A DNA stretch of 64,000 nucleotides, taken from the NCBI GenBank assembly GCA_021029595.1, contig JAJJOY010000002.1, positions 310,001-374,000 on the forward strand, written 5' to 3'. The notes under the pieces were generated by a model. The model was not told the DNA's origin, did not search any database, and saw only the letters and a list, made by a program, of their open reading frames with translations. This document shows positions 37,108 through 45,777 of the stretch, piece by piece. The stretch is from Hominenteromicrobium mulieris (lineage in GTDB: Bacteria > Bacillota > Clostridia > Oscillospirales > Acutalibacteraceae). The translations under genes were made by a program, and so were the position numbers. The stretch's first letter is position 1. Every line of letters begins with the position of its first letter.

Positions 37108-38811
37108 TTACGAATCGTACTTGAAATATTCTGTATCGGAAGACGTATCTCGAATGGAGACAGAGAAGGAATAATCGCCGAAATCTGTTTGGAGAACCGC
37201 TTCTTCGGAGCCGGATTGCCAACGAATATCCATTTTTGTTCCGTTCACTTCAGCCACGATTTTTGCATTTGCAGAAAAAACAGGAAACCGGTTTCTCATC
37301 CGCAAAAGCTCGATTTGTTTTTGCACAATCGGCTTTTTCATTCCGGCAGCTATATCAGAGCATGTCAGGTTCGTGCGGTTGATTTCTTTATGCCCACCGG
37401 CACCCGCCCTTTGAACGGCAGCATGATCATTACGACCGGCAAACAGATCCAGATACCAAACCTGCGGTTTGCCCGGCATGAAAAGCTGTATTGCCCGTGC
37501 CAGAAGCATTTTTTTGTCATCTTCTCCCAGCGCGCTGTAATACGTGGCATTTACTTGATAGTATACGTTTTTTGCGCCGTGCAGATCTTTCACATATCCA
37601 CCACGGGACACCACTGTATCAATGAGGCTTTGGATTCTTTCTTCCGAAAGCAACCCTTTTAAATCCAACAACGGAATACCATCATGACAGCCCAACATAT
37701 TAACAGTCAGCATTTTGCGGTCACAGATTTCCCGTATCCACTGTACAAGAACTTCTCCGGACCTTCGTTCAAGTGCATCCAGCAATAATCCGGGTAGGAA
37801 AAAGTCATACACCATATACCCTTTTTCTGCAATCGTGCGGTATGTTCCCTCCGCATAGCTGGCATGTATCTCCGGCAAAAGCGTGATACCCAGCGGTTTT
37901 GCCAAATCTGTCACCTTGCCGAGCAACTCCCATGTTCCCGGATCATTCAAGAAATTCCGTGCACCCGGCTCTTTCGGTGCATAGGCAAAGGCGTCCAGAC
38001 GAACGATTTTTGCGCCGTAACCGGCAAGTGTTTGCAGCGTATTTTTGTAGAATTCCCAAACGAGCGGTGAACGGATATTCAGATCCATCTGACCCAAATA
38101 TCGACGATTTCTTTCCATGAAGTCAACCACCGCACCGCGATACACCTCCAATTGACCAAGTTCCGTCTGCTCGGGCCATTTGCCCTGCTCGACAGCCGCA
38201 TTGACCAAAGAAGCCAACCGAACTGCCGGAGCATATTTTCCGTGTGTGATTGCCATAAAGTCCTGCGCATCTACATGGGAATAGACAACTTCCTGATAGA
38301 AAGTATTCCAATACGGAACATTGCTGTCGTCAGGAAACTTCACCATTAAAATCGGCAAGCCGGGTTTACGGAAAAACATATTTTGCAGCAGTTCGGGGTC
38401 CGGCCGGATATATCCCTCCTCGGTCATCGTTCCATGACCTGCCCAAAATCTGTTCCAATCTATAAAGAAGTCACGATAGAGGGATTGTTCCCCGTTTTTC
38501 AGTATATCCTGAAATTGCTCGGAAAGCACCGAAGCATGATTTAGTACAAAATCCAACTTCAAGTCAATTCCCATTGAGCGCAGCGCATCGAGATCCGTTT
38601 GTTCTGCCAGCAAGTCATTGAGTCGATAGTCTATAACAGAAAATCCGCGATCCAGATCGGTGTTGAACAGGCTTGGAAGAATATAGAACGAAGAAAATAC
38701 GTCCTTCATTTCCGGCTGTTCCAAAAACGATATACATTCCTTTAATGTGCCGCCCAAGCTGTCAGGATAAGCATTCAGCATCGGGCCAAGGCAGAAATCA
38801 CCGTCACACAT
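37108..38811 (-). CDS. GH13 subfamily 18 sucrose-phosphorylase-like enzyme
   Basis: 567 residues, longer than typical sucrose phosphorylases (about 490-505). GH13 landmarks: LDFVLNHAS (region I), VRLDAFAYA with nucleophile Asp273, LPEIHASY with acid/base Glu314, and GCHDG with Asp377. The C-terminal half (VYDFFLPGLLLDAL, YQVNATYYSALGEDDKKML, FMPGKPQVWYLDLFAG) is strongly GH13_18. An extra roughly 70 residues (about 165-250) sit before the nucleophile and may reshape the acceptor site. Likely reaction: phosphorolysis of sucrose or another alpha-glucoside to glucose-1-phosphate. It has AGGAG before the ATG and is last in the ABC-transporter operon. Confidence 0.75.
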   Translation of the reverse strand: MCDGDFCLGPMLNAYPDSLGGTLKECISFLEQPEMKDVFSSFYILPSLFNTDLDRGFSVIDYRLNDLLAEQTDLDALRSMGIDLKLDFVLNHASVLSEQFQDILKNGEQSLYRDFFIDWNRFWAGHGTMTEEGYIRPDPELLQNMFFRKPGLPILMVKFPDDSNVPYWNTFYQEVVYSHVDAQDFMAITHGKYAPAVRLASLVNAAVEQGKWPEQTELGQLEVYRGAVVDFMERNRRYLGQMDLNIRSPLVWEFYKNTLQTLAGYGAKIVRLDAFAYAPKEPGARNFLNDPGTWELLGKVTDLAKPLGITLLPEIHASYAEGTYRTIAEKGYMVYDFFLPGLLLDALERRSGEVLVQWIREICDRKMLTVNMLGCHDGIPLLDLKGLLSEERIQSLIDTVVSRGGYVKDLHGAKNVYYQVNATYYSALGEDDKKMLLARAIQLFMPGKPQVWYLDLFAGRNDHAAVQRAGAGGHKEINRTNLTCSDIAAGMKKPIVQKQIELLRMRNRFPVFSANAKIVAEVNGTKMDIRWQSGSEEAVLQTDFGDYSFSVSIRDTSSDTEYFKYDS

Positions 38812-38821
38812 ACAATATCTC

Positions 38822-39778
38822 CTATCGGCCGGCGTCCATTTGCCGCTTAAACTGTTCGTAAGTTAAAAAGTCGCCGGATTTTGACAAGATAATTTTTGCA
38901 GCTTGTGCTCGGTTTTCTAACATACCCTGCTCTATCTCCAAAACCATAGCAATAAACGGCGTATCTGTATTTGCATCTCGAGCACGAAGCAGACGGTATT
39001 CTCTCGTTTCAGCCGGTGTACTGTTCAGCAGGATCGGAATATCCACACCGTCAAACTTTCCGCAATTGCCGTGCGTCCATTCGAGAATAATCACCGAAAT
39101 ATTCCGAAAATTCTTTTCTTCATACCAAAGCTCCGTCTCCGTGCGGCCCATTCTTTTCAGCCATATCTTATCCGCACCGCTTTTAAACTGTGTCAGCGTT
39201 TTGGACAGTTCATCAAACTCCTGTTCCTGTTCGGAACCGAGATATTCCGCCAACGCCTTTCGACCGGATTTTTGATATACGGTCAGCCACGGGTATCTGT
39301 CTGCTTCTTTTGACGCAGAGTCCGTTTCCGCTTCCTGCAGTACTTTAAGTTCACGTGCAGCATCCGGGGTATAAACATTCTGTTCCAGCATACCGCGTAT
39401 GCCTGCTAAACGGAAAATTCGCATACGCTCCGCGTCATTCAAAGAAGGAATACGACGAGGGTAATTGTCGCCGGACAGCGTATAGCACCCGATTCCGAGT
39501 TGATTAAAATAGTATGTTAAAAGGGACGAAATACCCGTTTTTCCCACGCCGGATCCACCGCACACCGTAATAACCGCTCGTTTTGCCGGTGATTTTTCCA
39601 GAACTTCGCGCAGCATAGGTAAAACTACCGGAAAAATCTTTGCGGCTTTTTCTTTCTGCTGCGGTCCAATCCATATTTTGTCTCCCGGAGTATCTCCCTG
39701 CGGAATATCTTCCGGAATTTCCGGGGGCTGCCATGCCTGCATGGCTTTTTCAAGCGTCAACATCAAATCTGCAGTCAA
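38822..39778 (-). CDS. P-loop kinase-like protein in sugar operon, TTG start
   Basis: 318 residues starting at TTG 39778, chosen because GGAGGT lies 9 nt before; the first ATG is six codons in and too far from it. Walker A GGSGVGKT at 74-81, and 'LSGDNYPRRIPSLNDAERMR' after it, reminiscent of the uridine kinase/phosphoribulokinase/APS-kinase folds. A hydrophobic strand VIILEWTHGNC may hold Walker B. It lies between Nif3-like and GH13_18 genes, so a role in phosphorylating the released sugar or glyceric-type aglycone is an inference. I do not recognise a named family. Confidence 0.6.
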   Translation of the reverse strand: MTADLMLTLEKAMQAWQPPEIPEDIPQGDTPGDKIWIGPQQKEKAAKIFPVVLPMLREVLEKSPAKRAVITVCGGSGVGKTGISSLLTYYFNQLGIGCYTLSGDNYPRRIPSLNDAERMRIFRLAGIRGMLEQNVYTPDAARELKVLQEAETDSASKEADRYPWLTVYQKSGRKALAEYLGSEQEQEFDELSKTLTQFKSGADKIWLKRMGRTETELWYEEKNFRNISVIILEWTHGNCGKFDGVDIPILLNSTPAETREYRLLRARDANTDTPFIAMVLEIEQGMLENRAQAAKIILSKSGDFLTYEQFKRQMDAGR

Positions 39779-39798
39779 GTTTACTTACCTCCATATTT

Positions 39799-40641
39799 TT
39801 ATAATCTCTTGCCTTCTTCTGCCTTTTTGAACGAAAGCCAGCTAAAACTGTTACCGGATTGTACAAAATGGATCGGAAGATCACACGCAAGCACTTTCGG
39901 CAACCACTGTGCCATATACCGCATTCCGGGTTCTTCCAAATTGAAGTGCCCGACATTCAGCAGCGCACGTCGGATTCCCAAAGTATTTGCATCCTGCACA
40001 TACTCGCCGATTGTCCAATCGATCACCTCACCGGGAATGATCAAATCGCAATTCATTTTTTCAATGAGCTGTATATTTTGCCTGTCCCAGTCCGTTCCGA
40101 AAAAATGTCCGACGATAGCTACGCGCTCCACAGGCATTTCAGGGTCTCCTATAATGCGAATTCCGTCAATCTGCATGGTATGCGCAACATGCTCCGCCAC
40201 CGCGCGGACCGTAGTGAGCGGCAAGTGGTACGCAGTTCCCGGAAAATAGTTTTCCGTCTCCTGATACTGTTCCCAGCCGAGCATTTTAGCCAACCCGGAA
40301 AAGATACCGTCGGGTCTATGATTGTGGATATGATCGTGATCGCGATATACAACGATACCGAGACGGTCAAGAAGTTGTTTTTTTGCCTGATACACACAGT
40401 TATCCTGAAGCCAATCGGTCTCGTTCCATCCGTCGTAGAAAAGAGGCTCATGGCCGATGATTAAATTGCACCCCAGCTCAGCAGCTTTACGAATGACCTC
40501 TGCCGTTGGGCAACAGGACAACACGATTCCTGTGCAGACCTGATCCGGATCGCCGTATTGCACGATGTCGCACGTTCTGCGCTCCGGCTCCAGCGGTCCG
40601 TGATATGCTTCTAATTTATCAATGATTTCTGAAATTTTCAT
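39799..40641 (-). CDS. Nif3-like dinuclear metal centre protein (DUF34)
   Basis: 280 residues. NLIIGHEPLFYDGW and YRDHDHIHNH give the His/Asp/Glu cluster of the Nif3/YbgI metal site, with a third portion at GHFFGTDW and the ending NVGHFNLEE. Family members are widespread hydrolase-like proteins with no settled substrate. Here it is inside a sugar-uptake operon, 20 nt upstream of the kinase-like gene, and it lacks the central insert domain of YqfO. That context suggests a specialised job on a phosphorylated or metal-chelating intermediate, but this is inference. Confidence 0.8.
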   Translation of the reverse strand: MKISEIIDKLEAYHGPLEPERRTCDIVQYGDPDQVCTGIVLSCCPTAEVIRKAAELGCNLIIGHEPLFYDGWNETDWLQDNCVYQAKKQLLDRLGIVVYRDHDHIHNHRPDGIFSGLAKMLGWEQYQETENYFPGTAYHLPLTTVRAVAEHVAHTMQIDGIRIIGDPEMPVERVAIVGHFFGTDWDRQNIQLIEKMNCDLIIPGEVIDWTIGEYVQDANTLGIRRALLNVGHFNLEEPGMRYMAQWLPKVLACDLPIHFVQSGNSFSWLSFKKAEEGKRL

Positions 40642-40658
40642 TGCCGTCTTCCTTTGCT

Positions 40659-41438
40659 TTACACTTTGTTGGCACCCATCTTCTTGTAGACATCCCCTCT
40701 GTCGATCCAGTCGAGGAAATTATTGATTTCAAGATCCCAAATGGCAAATTCGTGCTCATAACCGGGCAGGTCATCATAGCGCAGCCGGCCGCTCTTCCAG
40801 ATTGGTTCAACAAATTTATGGTATTCCTGCACATTCTTATAAAGGAAATCTCTGTCGCCGATGCTCAGAAAGAGATCCGGCAGCTTCTTACCCTCTGCCA
40901 CAGCTTTTTCTGTCGCAGCGTAAAGATCCACCCACTGCGGCCCCTTCGTCTTTTTGCTTTCCATATCCTTTTTCGAGAATACGGCCGGCGAAAGGGCACC
41001 AATCGCGCTGTACCGGTCCGGATTCTCAATGCCGTGCAGCAACGCGCCGTAGCCACCCATGGAAAGGCCCGCAATATAGCGATCCTTCGGACTGTCGGAA
41101 ATCGGGAAATAGGCTTCAACAAATTCAGGAAGTTCCTGATTCAGGAAATCGTAGTAATTGTCGCCCATATCATCATTCATATACGCCTTGTTTCCGACAG
41201 AGAATGTAACGATAGCAATCCTTTTTTCTTCTGCATATCTCTCAACGCTTGTATAGCGGAGCCAAGACATATAGTCGTTTCCCTTACCATGCAGCAAATA
41301 TACAACCGGGAACTTCCCCGGCAAGCTGTGTGTATGCGGATCATCCATATTGCAGGATGTAAAAGACGGAAGCGTCACTTCGATATCAACGCCGTGACAA
41401 AGTGAATACGAAAAGAAATTGCAATGGATTTGTGCCAT
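40659..41438 (-). CDS. alpha/beta-hydrolase esterase (CE1/esterase D-like)
   Basis: 259 residues, no signal peptide. FPVVYLLHGKGNDYMSWLRY gives the oxyanion-loop strand; the nucleophile is in GLSMGGYGALLHG, and the acid/base are likely in LFLSIGDRDFLY (Asp) and LPGYEHEFAIWD (His). It resembles S-formylglutathione hydrolase and feruloyl/acetyl-xylan esterases. Cytoplasmic, so it may deacylate an imported sugar ester before the GH13_18 enzyme acts (inference). It lies between the permease/broken small gene and the Nif3-like gene. Confidence 0.8.
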   Translation of the reverse strand: MAQIHCNFFSYSLCHGVDIEVTLPSFTSCNMDDPHTHSLPGKFPVVYLLHGKGNDYMSWLRYTSVERYAEEKRIAIVTFSVGNKAYMNDDMGDNYYDFLNQELPEFVEAYFPISDSPKDRYIAGLSMGGYGALLHGIENPDRYSAIGALSPAVFSKKDMESKKTKGPQWVDLYAATEKAVAEGKKLPDLFLSIGDRDFLYKNVQEYHKFVEPIWKSGRLRYDDLPGYEHEFAIWDLEINNFLDWIDRGDVYKKMGANKV

Positions 41439-41475
41439 ACTTTTACCTCCAAAATAAGCAGTTTTTTAAAACGCG

Positions 41476-41703
41476 TTAAATACGATCATTTGTATAAACG
41501 ATCGTCGCATGTCCGACAATCAGGTGCATCCACGCACTTGCGCCCTTGCTGTGTGCATCATAATAGATATGAAAAATACCGGGCACATCTTCATCTTCAA
41601 AAACCATAACATAAGGATCTACATCGTAGACTTTATGCGATTTTTTACAGAGCGACGCTGCGTAAGCATCACTTTATTCCATGTATTTTTTCCAATCAGA
41701 CAT
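41476..41703 (-). pseudogene. 75-codon conserved-looking gene interrupted by one in-frame TAA
   Basis: From ATG 41703 (GGGAGA 7 nt before) the frame reads MSDWKKYME, TAA at codon 10, then 65 further sense codons: SDAYAASLCKKSHKVYDVDP, YVMVFEDEDVPGIFHIYYDA, ending VGHATIVYTNDRI. The composition and absence of further stops look like a recently intact gene. The family is not recognised. It sits in the operon between permease and esterase, spaced 17 nt from the permease stop. Either a point nonsense mutation inactivated it or a sequencing/assembly error made the stop. TAA is not a recoded codon for selenocysteine or pyrrolysine. Confidence 0.6.
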
Positions 41704-41720
41704 GTTCTGTCTCCCTTTTA

Positions 41721-42611
41721 TCAGCCCTTGACGCCGCCAATGACGATGCCTTTGACGAAAGATTTCTGAATAAACGGATACACGATCATGACCGGGATAA
41801 CAGCCACAACTGCGATTGCCATACGGATGCTGACGCTCGGAAGTGTACCCATTTCAATATTGATGCCCTGCAGCTGCGTTGCGGTTTTGAGAAACTGAAT
41901 GTTGTTAAGCATATTCGTCAGAACGTTCTGAATACTGTACAGATCCGTACGTTTTACAAGGTAGTACAGACCGTTCGTCCAGTCGTTCCAGTAAGCCAGA
42001 CCGGACATCAGACCAATCGTTCCGATGATCGGTGTTGACATAGGCAATACGACGTTGACGAGCGTACGCAGTTCACTTGCGCCGTCCAGCTTTGCGGCTT
42101 CGATGATTGCATCCGGGATATTCGTTTTAAAGTAATTGCGCATTAGAATTACGTTAAACGGACTCATCAGAAAACTCGGGATCAAAAGGGCAAAGATCGT
42201 ATCGCGAATATGAAAGAACTGCGAATACATAATGTACGTCGGCACGAGACCGCCGTTAAAGAGCATCGTAAAAAACACAAAGAATGCGATCGCATTTCGA
42301 CCTTTGAGGCCCGGGCGTGCAAGCGGATAAGACAGGCATACCGTCATGCATACATTGCAGACTGTACCGACTGCCGTTACAAAGAAGGTAATGCCATACG
42401 CGCGCAAAACCGTTTTTCCTGTTTTAAAGATATACGTATAAGCATCCGCACTGAATTTTTCCGGAAAGAAGGAATAACCGTTCAGCATAAGTGTTTGTTC
42501 ATCCGTGAGGGATGCCATCAACAGGAGCAAGAGCGGAAGCAAGCACACCAACGTTAAGATTATCAGAACAATATGCGGTATAATTTTAGCAGACTTACTT
42601 GTGGTAATCAT
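41721..42611 (-). CDS. carbohydrate ABC transporter permease (YtcP/LplC type)
   Basis: 296 residues with six membrane helices. The cytoplasmic coupling loop is AIIEAAKLDGASELRTLVNV, the EAA motif of CUT1 permeases, ending LP. 'FNGGLVPTYIMYSQ' is typical of the LplC/YtcP branch, which usually works with large lipoprotein binding proteins and shares an ATPase encoded elsewhere. GGGAAAGGGATG precedes the start. Second permease of the operon; no ATP-binding subunit gene is present in the locus. Confidence 0.93.
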   Translation of the reverse strand: MITTSKSAKIIPHIVLIILTLVCLLPLLLLLMASLTDEQTLMLNGYSFFPEKFSADAYTYIFKTGKTVLRAYGITFFVTAVGTVCNVCMTVCLSYPLARPGLKGRNAIAFFVFFTMLFNGGLVPTYIMYSQFFHIRDTIFALLIPSFLMSPFNVILMRNYFKTNIPDAIIEAAKLDGASELRTLVNVVLPMSTPIIGTIGLMSGLAYWNDWTNGLYYLVKRTDLYSIQNVLTNMLNNIQFLKTATQLQGINIEMGTLPSVSIRMAIAVVAVIPVMIVYPFIQKSFVKGIVIGGVKG

Positions 42612-42634
42612 AGTATCATCCCTTTCCCGTATAA

Positions 42635-43582
42635 TCAGAACAACGCGCTTTCTTTATCGATCTTTCTCGTAATCATATTCGTAATCATAACCAGAACAAA
42701 ACCGAGAATAGACTGTAAGAAACCGGCTGCCGAGGAACGACCAACATCGTTGAGTTGCAGGAGTCCGCGGTAAACATACGTATCAATTGTGTTTGTTACA
42801 CTGAACAGAAGACCGTTGTTCATCGGCACCTGATAAAACAGACCAAAATCCGAATAGAACATTCTGCCGATGTGCATAATAACCAACGTAATGATTGTGG
42901 TCTTGAGGCACGGGAGCGTGATGTGACGAATCTGCTGCCATGTGGAAGCACCATCAATAACCGCCGCCTCATAATAAGAATCGTCGATGCCGATCAGAGT
43001 CGCAAAATAGAGGATAGACGAATAGCCGAAGCTTTTCCACAGATAAATGAACGTGAGGATAAAAGGCCAGTATTTCGGCGAGGAATACCAGCTGATCTCG
43101 TCCATACCAAGCAGCTTTAAGATTGAATTGTTGATAAAACCGTTATCCGAGCTGAGAAATGCAAATGCCAGATAGCTGACAACCGTAATGGACAGAAGAT
43201 ACGGAATCAGAATGCTCGTCTGATAAACACGCAGCATTTTCGTGCGTACCTGCTCAAGGAAAATCGCCACAACGATTGCCAAAACCGTACCGAGTACGAT
43301 AAATGCCAGATTATAGCAAAGTGTATTGCGGAAGATTACAAAGGCGTCACTTGTCTTAAAAAGATAGGTGAAGTTATCCAGACCCACCCACGGGCTTTCA
43401 AAAACACCGACTGTATAGTTGATTTTCTTAAATGCAAAGGTCAAGCCGAACATCGGCAGATAATTGTTGATGATAAGATAAAGAAGACCGGGAATCATCA
43501 AAAGATACAGCGGGAGATTGCGTGTAAAGCTGCCTTTTTTCTTAATTTTCCCTTGTCTATTCTGACTTGTAGAATTTGACAT
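42635..43582 (-). CDS. carbohydrate ABC transporter permease (LplB type)
   Basis: 315 residues from ATG 43582 (AAGAGGTAAT); a frame extension to 43708 lacks a ribosome site. Six helices, first at about 25-45. The EAA loop is YYEAAVIDGASTWQQIRHIT. 'LPMFGLTFAFKKINY' is typical of LplB-type permeases. It pairs with the downstream permease. It follows the binding-protein gene after 180 nt that contain an imperfect GGGCCTGC/GCAGACCC stem, which may reduce read-through so that the binding protein is made in excess. Confidence 0.93.
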   Translation of the reverse strand: MSNSTSQNRQGKIKKKGSFTRNLPLYLLMIPGLLYLIINNYLPMFGLTFAFKKINYTVGVFESPWVGLDNFTYLFKTSDAFVIFRNTLCYNLAFIVLGTVLAIVVAIFLEQVRTKMLRVYQTSILIPYLLSITVVSYLAFAFLSSDNGFINNSILKLLGMDEISWYSSPKYWPFILTFIYLWKSFGYSSILYFATLIGIDDSYYEAAVIDGASTWQQIRHITLPCLKTTIITLVIMHIGRMFYSDFGLFYQVPMNNGLLFSVTNTIDTYVYRGLLQLNDVGRSSAAGFLQSILGFVLVMITNMITRKIDKESALF

Positions 43583-43763
43583 TTTATTACCTCTTGTCTT
43601 TCCGTTTGATACATGTCTGAAAATGAAATAGATACCGGGGAGAAACGAACTGCACATAAGCCTTACGGCGACGCTTTTATTCTGAAATAGAACCGGGTCT
43701 GCGTACATATTTCCAGTTTATGCAGCAGGCCCAGTCTTATAATTATATCATTTTATTTCAGAA

Positions 43764-45302
43764 TCAGCCTGCCAGAAATGCATCGAGCTGTTCCTGTTTT
43801 GCCGCAACAATCTCATCGATACCGGCATCACGAAGTCCCTGCTGGAACTGTGCGAGCGTTGCATCGAAATCTTCGACGGCACCGCCGGATAATGCATTCT
43901 CATACTGGTTCACGACATTCGTGCAAGCGGAGACCGCATCCGAAACGCCTGTAAGGTCGAACTGGCAACCAAAAGCCTTGGACTGCTGTGCATTCTTGTT
44001 GGCTGCAAGCATACGATCGTAATAATCTGCAGGATATTCAAACGGAATGGAAATCGTAGAGTTTAATGCCGTCCAAGAATAACCAAGGCACCAGCCTGTG
44101 GTAGAAATGTCTTTGCCATCAACGTATGTAGCCGTGTTATCCTCGAGCACCTGATAGTGCTGACCCTCAATACCGTTGATCAGAAGATTTTCAACGTCGG
44201 GATCGGTCGCCATCAAGTAGATAAGAGCTGCTGCAGCTTCCGGATTCTTCGTGGCCGGGTTGATGCATTCATAGGCCCCCGGCGTGATCGCGACCGCATC
44301 CTCATAGATCTGGAGGGAAGCGATATCGGTACCGAAGTTCTGAGAAGACCAGATACCGTTCATCTCGGCACTGAAGTGACTTGCAAAGCAGCCAAATGCC
44401 TTACCGGACGGGATGTAATCGATCGGCGCATCTGTGACATTCAGAATATCCGCCATGTAGCAGCCCATCTCTTTCCACTGCTTGAAGTAGCCTACGAGCT
44501 CCTCATAGCCGGCGCTCTCATAATAATTCGTAACCGTGGTATCCTGGCCGTAGTTGTCCAGAACACCAAGCTTGTTGCCAAGAGAATCGATTCGGGAATC
44601 TCCAATGCTCGGTACGCCATTCATCGGACCGATAAGCGGTGTATCCGGATACTTCTCACGGACCTTGCCGAAAAGCTCGGTAAGCTCCGCAAGGTCAACC
44701 TTATCGCCGTTCTTGTAGCCGAATTCCTCGGCAATGTCGCGGCGAAGGTTGTAGCAAGTTGTGGAGGCCTGATCCAGCAGACGGCCGATACCGTAAAGCT
44801 CGCCGTTGACACGACCGGATTCATACACTTTTTCACCAAGAGCTGTTTTCACTTCTTCCGCATAAGGCTCCATAAGTGTATCAAGCGAAAGGGCCTGACC
44901 ATTGTTGACAATTGTGCTGTACGGAACGGAAATGCCTGCCATGAATACATCGAGTGTATCATCACCGCCGGAAAGGAGAAGATTGAGCTGCTGGGCAACG
45001 TTGCCGATCTCCATCGTAATAAACTCAACGTTGCAGCCGATCTTTTCGCGTGTAATCTCGCTGAGCTTTTCCGCAACCGCATCTGCATCCGGCGGCGTCG
45101 TGCCACAGACAACCATCAGGGAAATGGTTGGAACTTCGCCGTCTGTAGAGGCTGTATCCTCAGTAGAGGCGCTGTTTTCAGATGTCGCGCTGCTTCCAGA
45201 TTGACTGTCTGCAGAACTGCTCCCGCTGTTCCCACAGCCGGATACTGCAGTTGCAAGGACGAACAGCGCCAGTAGAACTGCCAAAATCTTTTTCGTTGAC
45301 AT
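43764..45302 (-). CDS. extracellular sugar-binding lipoprotein (large, DUF3502-type)
   Basis: 512 residues. Signal peptide with lipobox AVSGC, lipidated Cys23, then a Ser-rich linker. The mature part starts VPTISLMVVCGTTPPDADAV and runs through two lobes; the C-terminal part (SALNSTISIPFEYPADYYDR-like) matches the large YtcQ/LipO binding proteins of LplB/LplC systems. It sits on the outer membrane face and delivers an oligosaccharide to the permeases. First gene of the operon, ACGGAGG before ATG. Driven by the promoter at 45374-45402 with operators either side. Confidence 0.9.
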   Translation of the reverse strand: MSTKKILAVLLALFVLATAVSGCGNSGSSSADSQSGSSATSENSASTEDTASTDGEVPTISLMVVCGTTPPDADAVAEKLSEITREKIGCNVEFITMEIGNVAQQLNLLLSGGDDTLDVFMAGISVPYSTIVNNGQALSLDTLMEPYAEEVKTALGEKVYESGRVNGELYGIGRLLDQASTTCYNLRRDIAEEFGYKNGDKVDLAELTELFGKVREKYPDTPLIGPMNGVPSIGDSRIDSLGNKLGVLDNYGQDTTVTNYYESAGYEELVGYFKQWKEMGCYMADILNVTDAPIDYIPSGKAFGCFASHFSAEMNGIWSSQNFGTDIASLQIYEDAVAITPGAYECINPATKNPEAAAALIYLMATDPDVENLLINGIEGQHYQVLEDNTATYVDGKDISTTGWCLGYSWTALNSTISIPFEYPADYYDRMLAANKNAQQSKAFGCQFDLTGVSDAVSACTNVVNQYENALSGGAVEDFDATLAQFQQGLRDAGIDEIVAAKQEQLDAFLAG

Positions 45303-45348
45303 TTTGTACCTCCGTTAAATTTTGTTTTTCCCCGCTCGCGCAATACTC

Positions 45349-45364
45349 ACGCAAACGTTTGCTT
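45349..45364. promoter_or_regulatory. operator downstream of the binding-protein promoter
   Basis: ACGCAAACGTTTGCTT; core GCAAACGTTTGC is a perfect 12-bp palindrome placed 10 nt after the -10 box. It matches 13 of 14 positions of the CcpA cre consensus and also fits a LacI-family operator. Probably the site of the local LacI protein (45778-46776), of CcpA, or both. Confidence 0.65.
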
Positions 45365-45373
45365 TGTGTTGTA

Positions 45374-45402
45374 ATATTATCACGTTGTTTATAGTTTGTC
45401 AA
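45374..45402 (-). promoter_or_regulatory. promoter of the ABC-transporter operon
   Basis: Leftward TTGACA (consensus), 17-nt spacer, TAATAT. Confidence 0.8.
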
Positions 45403-45520
45403 CAAATTTTGTACCAAAGTTTTCATCGTGTTTTTGTATATATTGTGATTTTGCACCATAGCAGCACATTCGACTTTGGAATTTCAAAGATTTTTTAGCA
45501 GAAGCAACATTTTATTGTGA

Positions 45521-45536
45521 GTGCAAACGGTTTCAC
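45521..45536. promoter_or_regulatory. upstream cre-like site
   Basis: GTGCAAACGGTTTCAC contains TGCAAACGGTTTCA, which fits the cre consensus TGNAANCGNWNNCW at every position. It lies about 120 bp upstream of the -35 box, allowing looping with the downstream operator. The rest of 45403-45698 shows no gene. Confidence 0.6.
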
Positions 45537-45698
45537 AAATGCATTATTTATAATCATCAAAGCAGATATATGACTTTCCCTCGTTTTTCCGATAACGATA
45601 AAGCCTCTTTTCCGTCCGCAAATTCTCGGATCTGCGAGCAAGGCCGGTTATATCTCTTCTTACATGACCGGGAAATCCGTTTCATCTCTTAGCGGACA

Positions 45699-45732
45699 CA
45701 AAAAAAAGACATCGATCTTCAGGTCGATGTCT
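45699..45732 (-). terminator. terminator of the lacI-type gene
   Basis: AGACATCGA/TCGATGTCT 9-bp stem; leftward it is followed by eight or more T. Confidence 0.9.
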
Positions 45733-45777
45733 AAAATCATACGATTTTTTGTTTTACGTATATGGCGTATTTAATGC

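Noticed and set aside
41476-41703. Stop-codon recoding (Sec/Pyl) for the interrupted small gene
   Set aside because: The stop is TAA, which is not used for selenocysteine (TGA) or pyrrolysine (TAG), and no recoding stem was evident.
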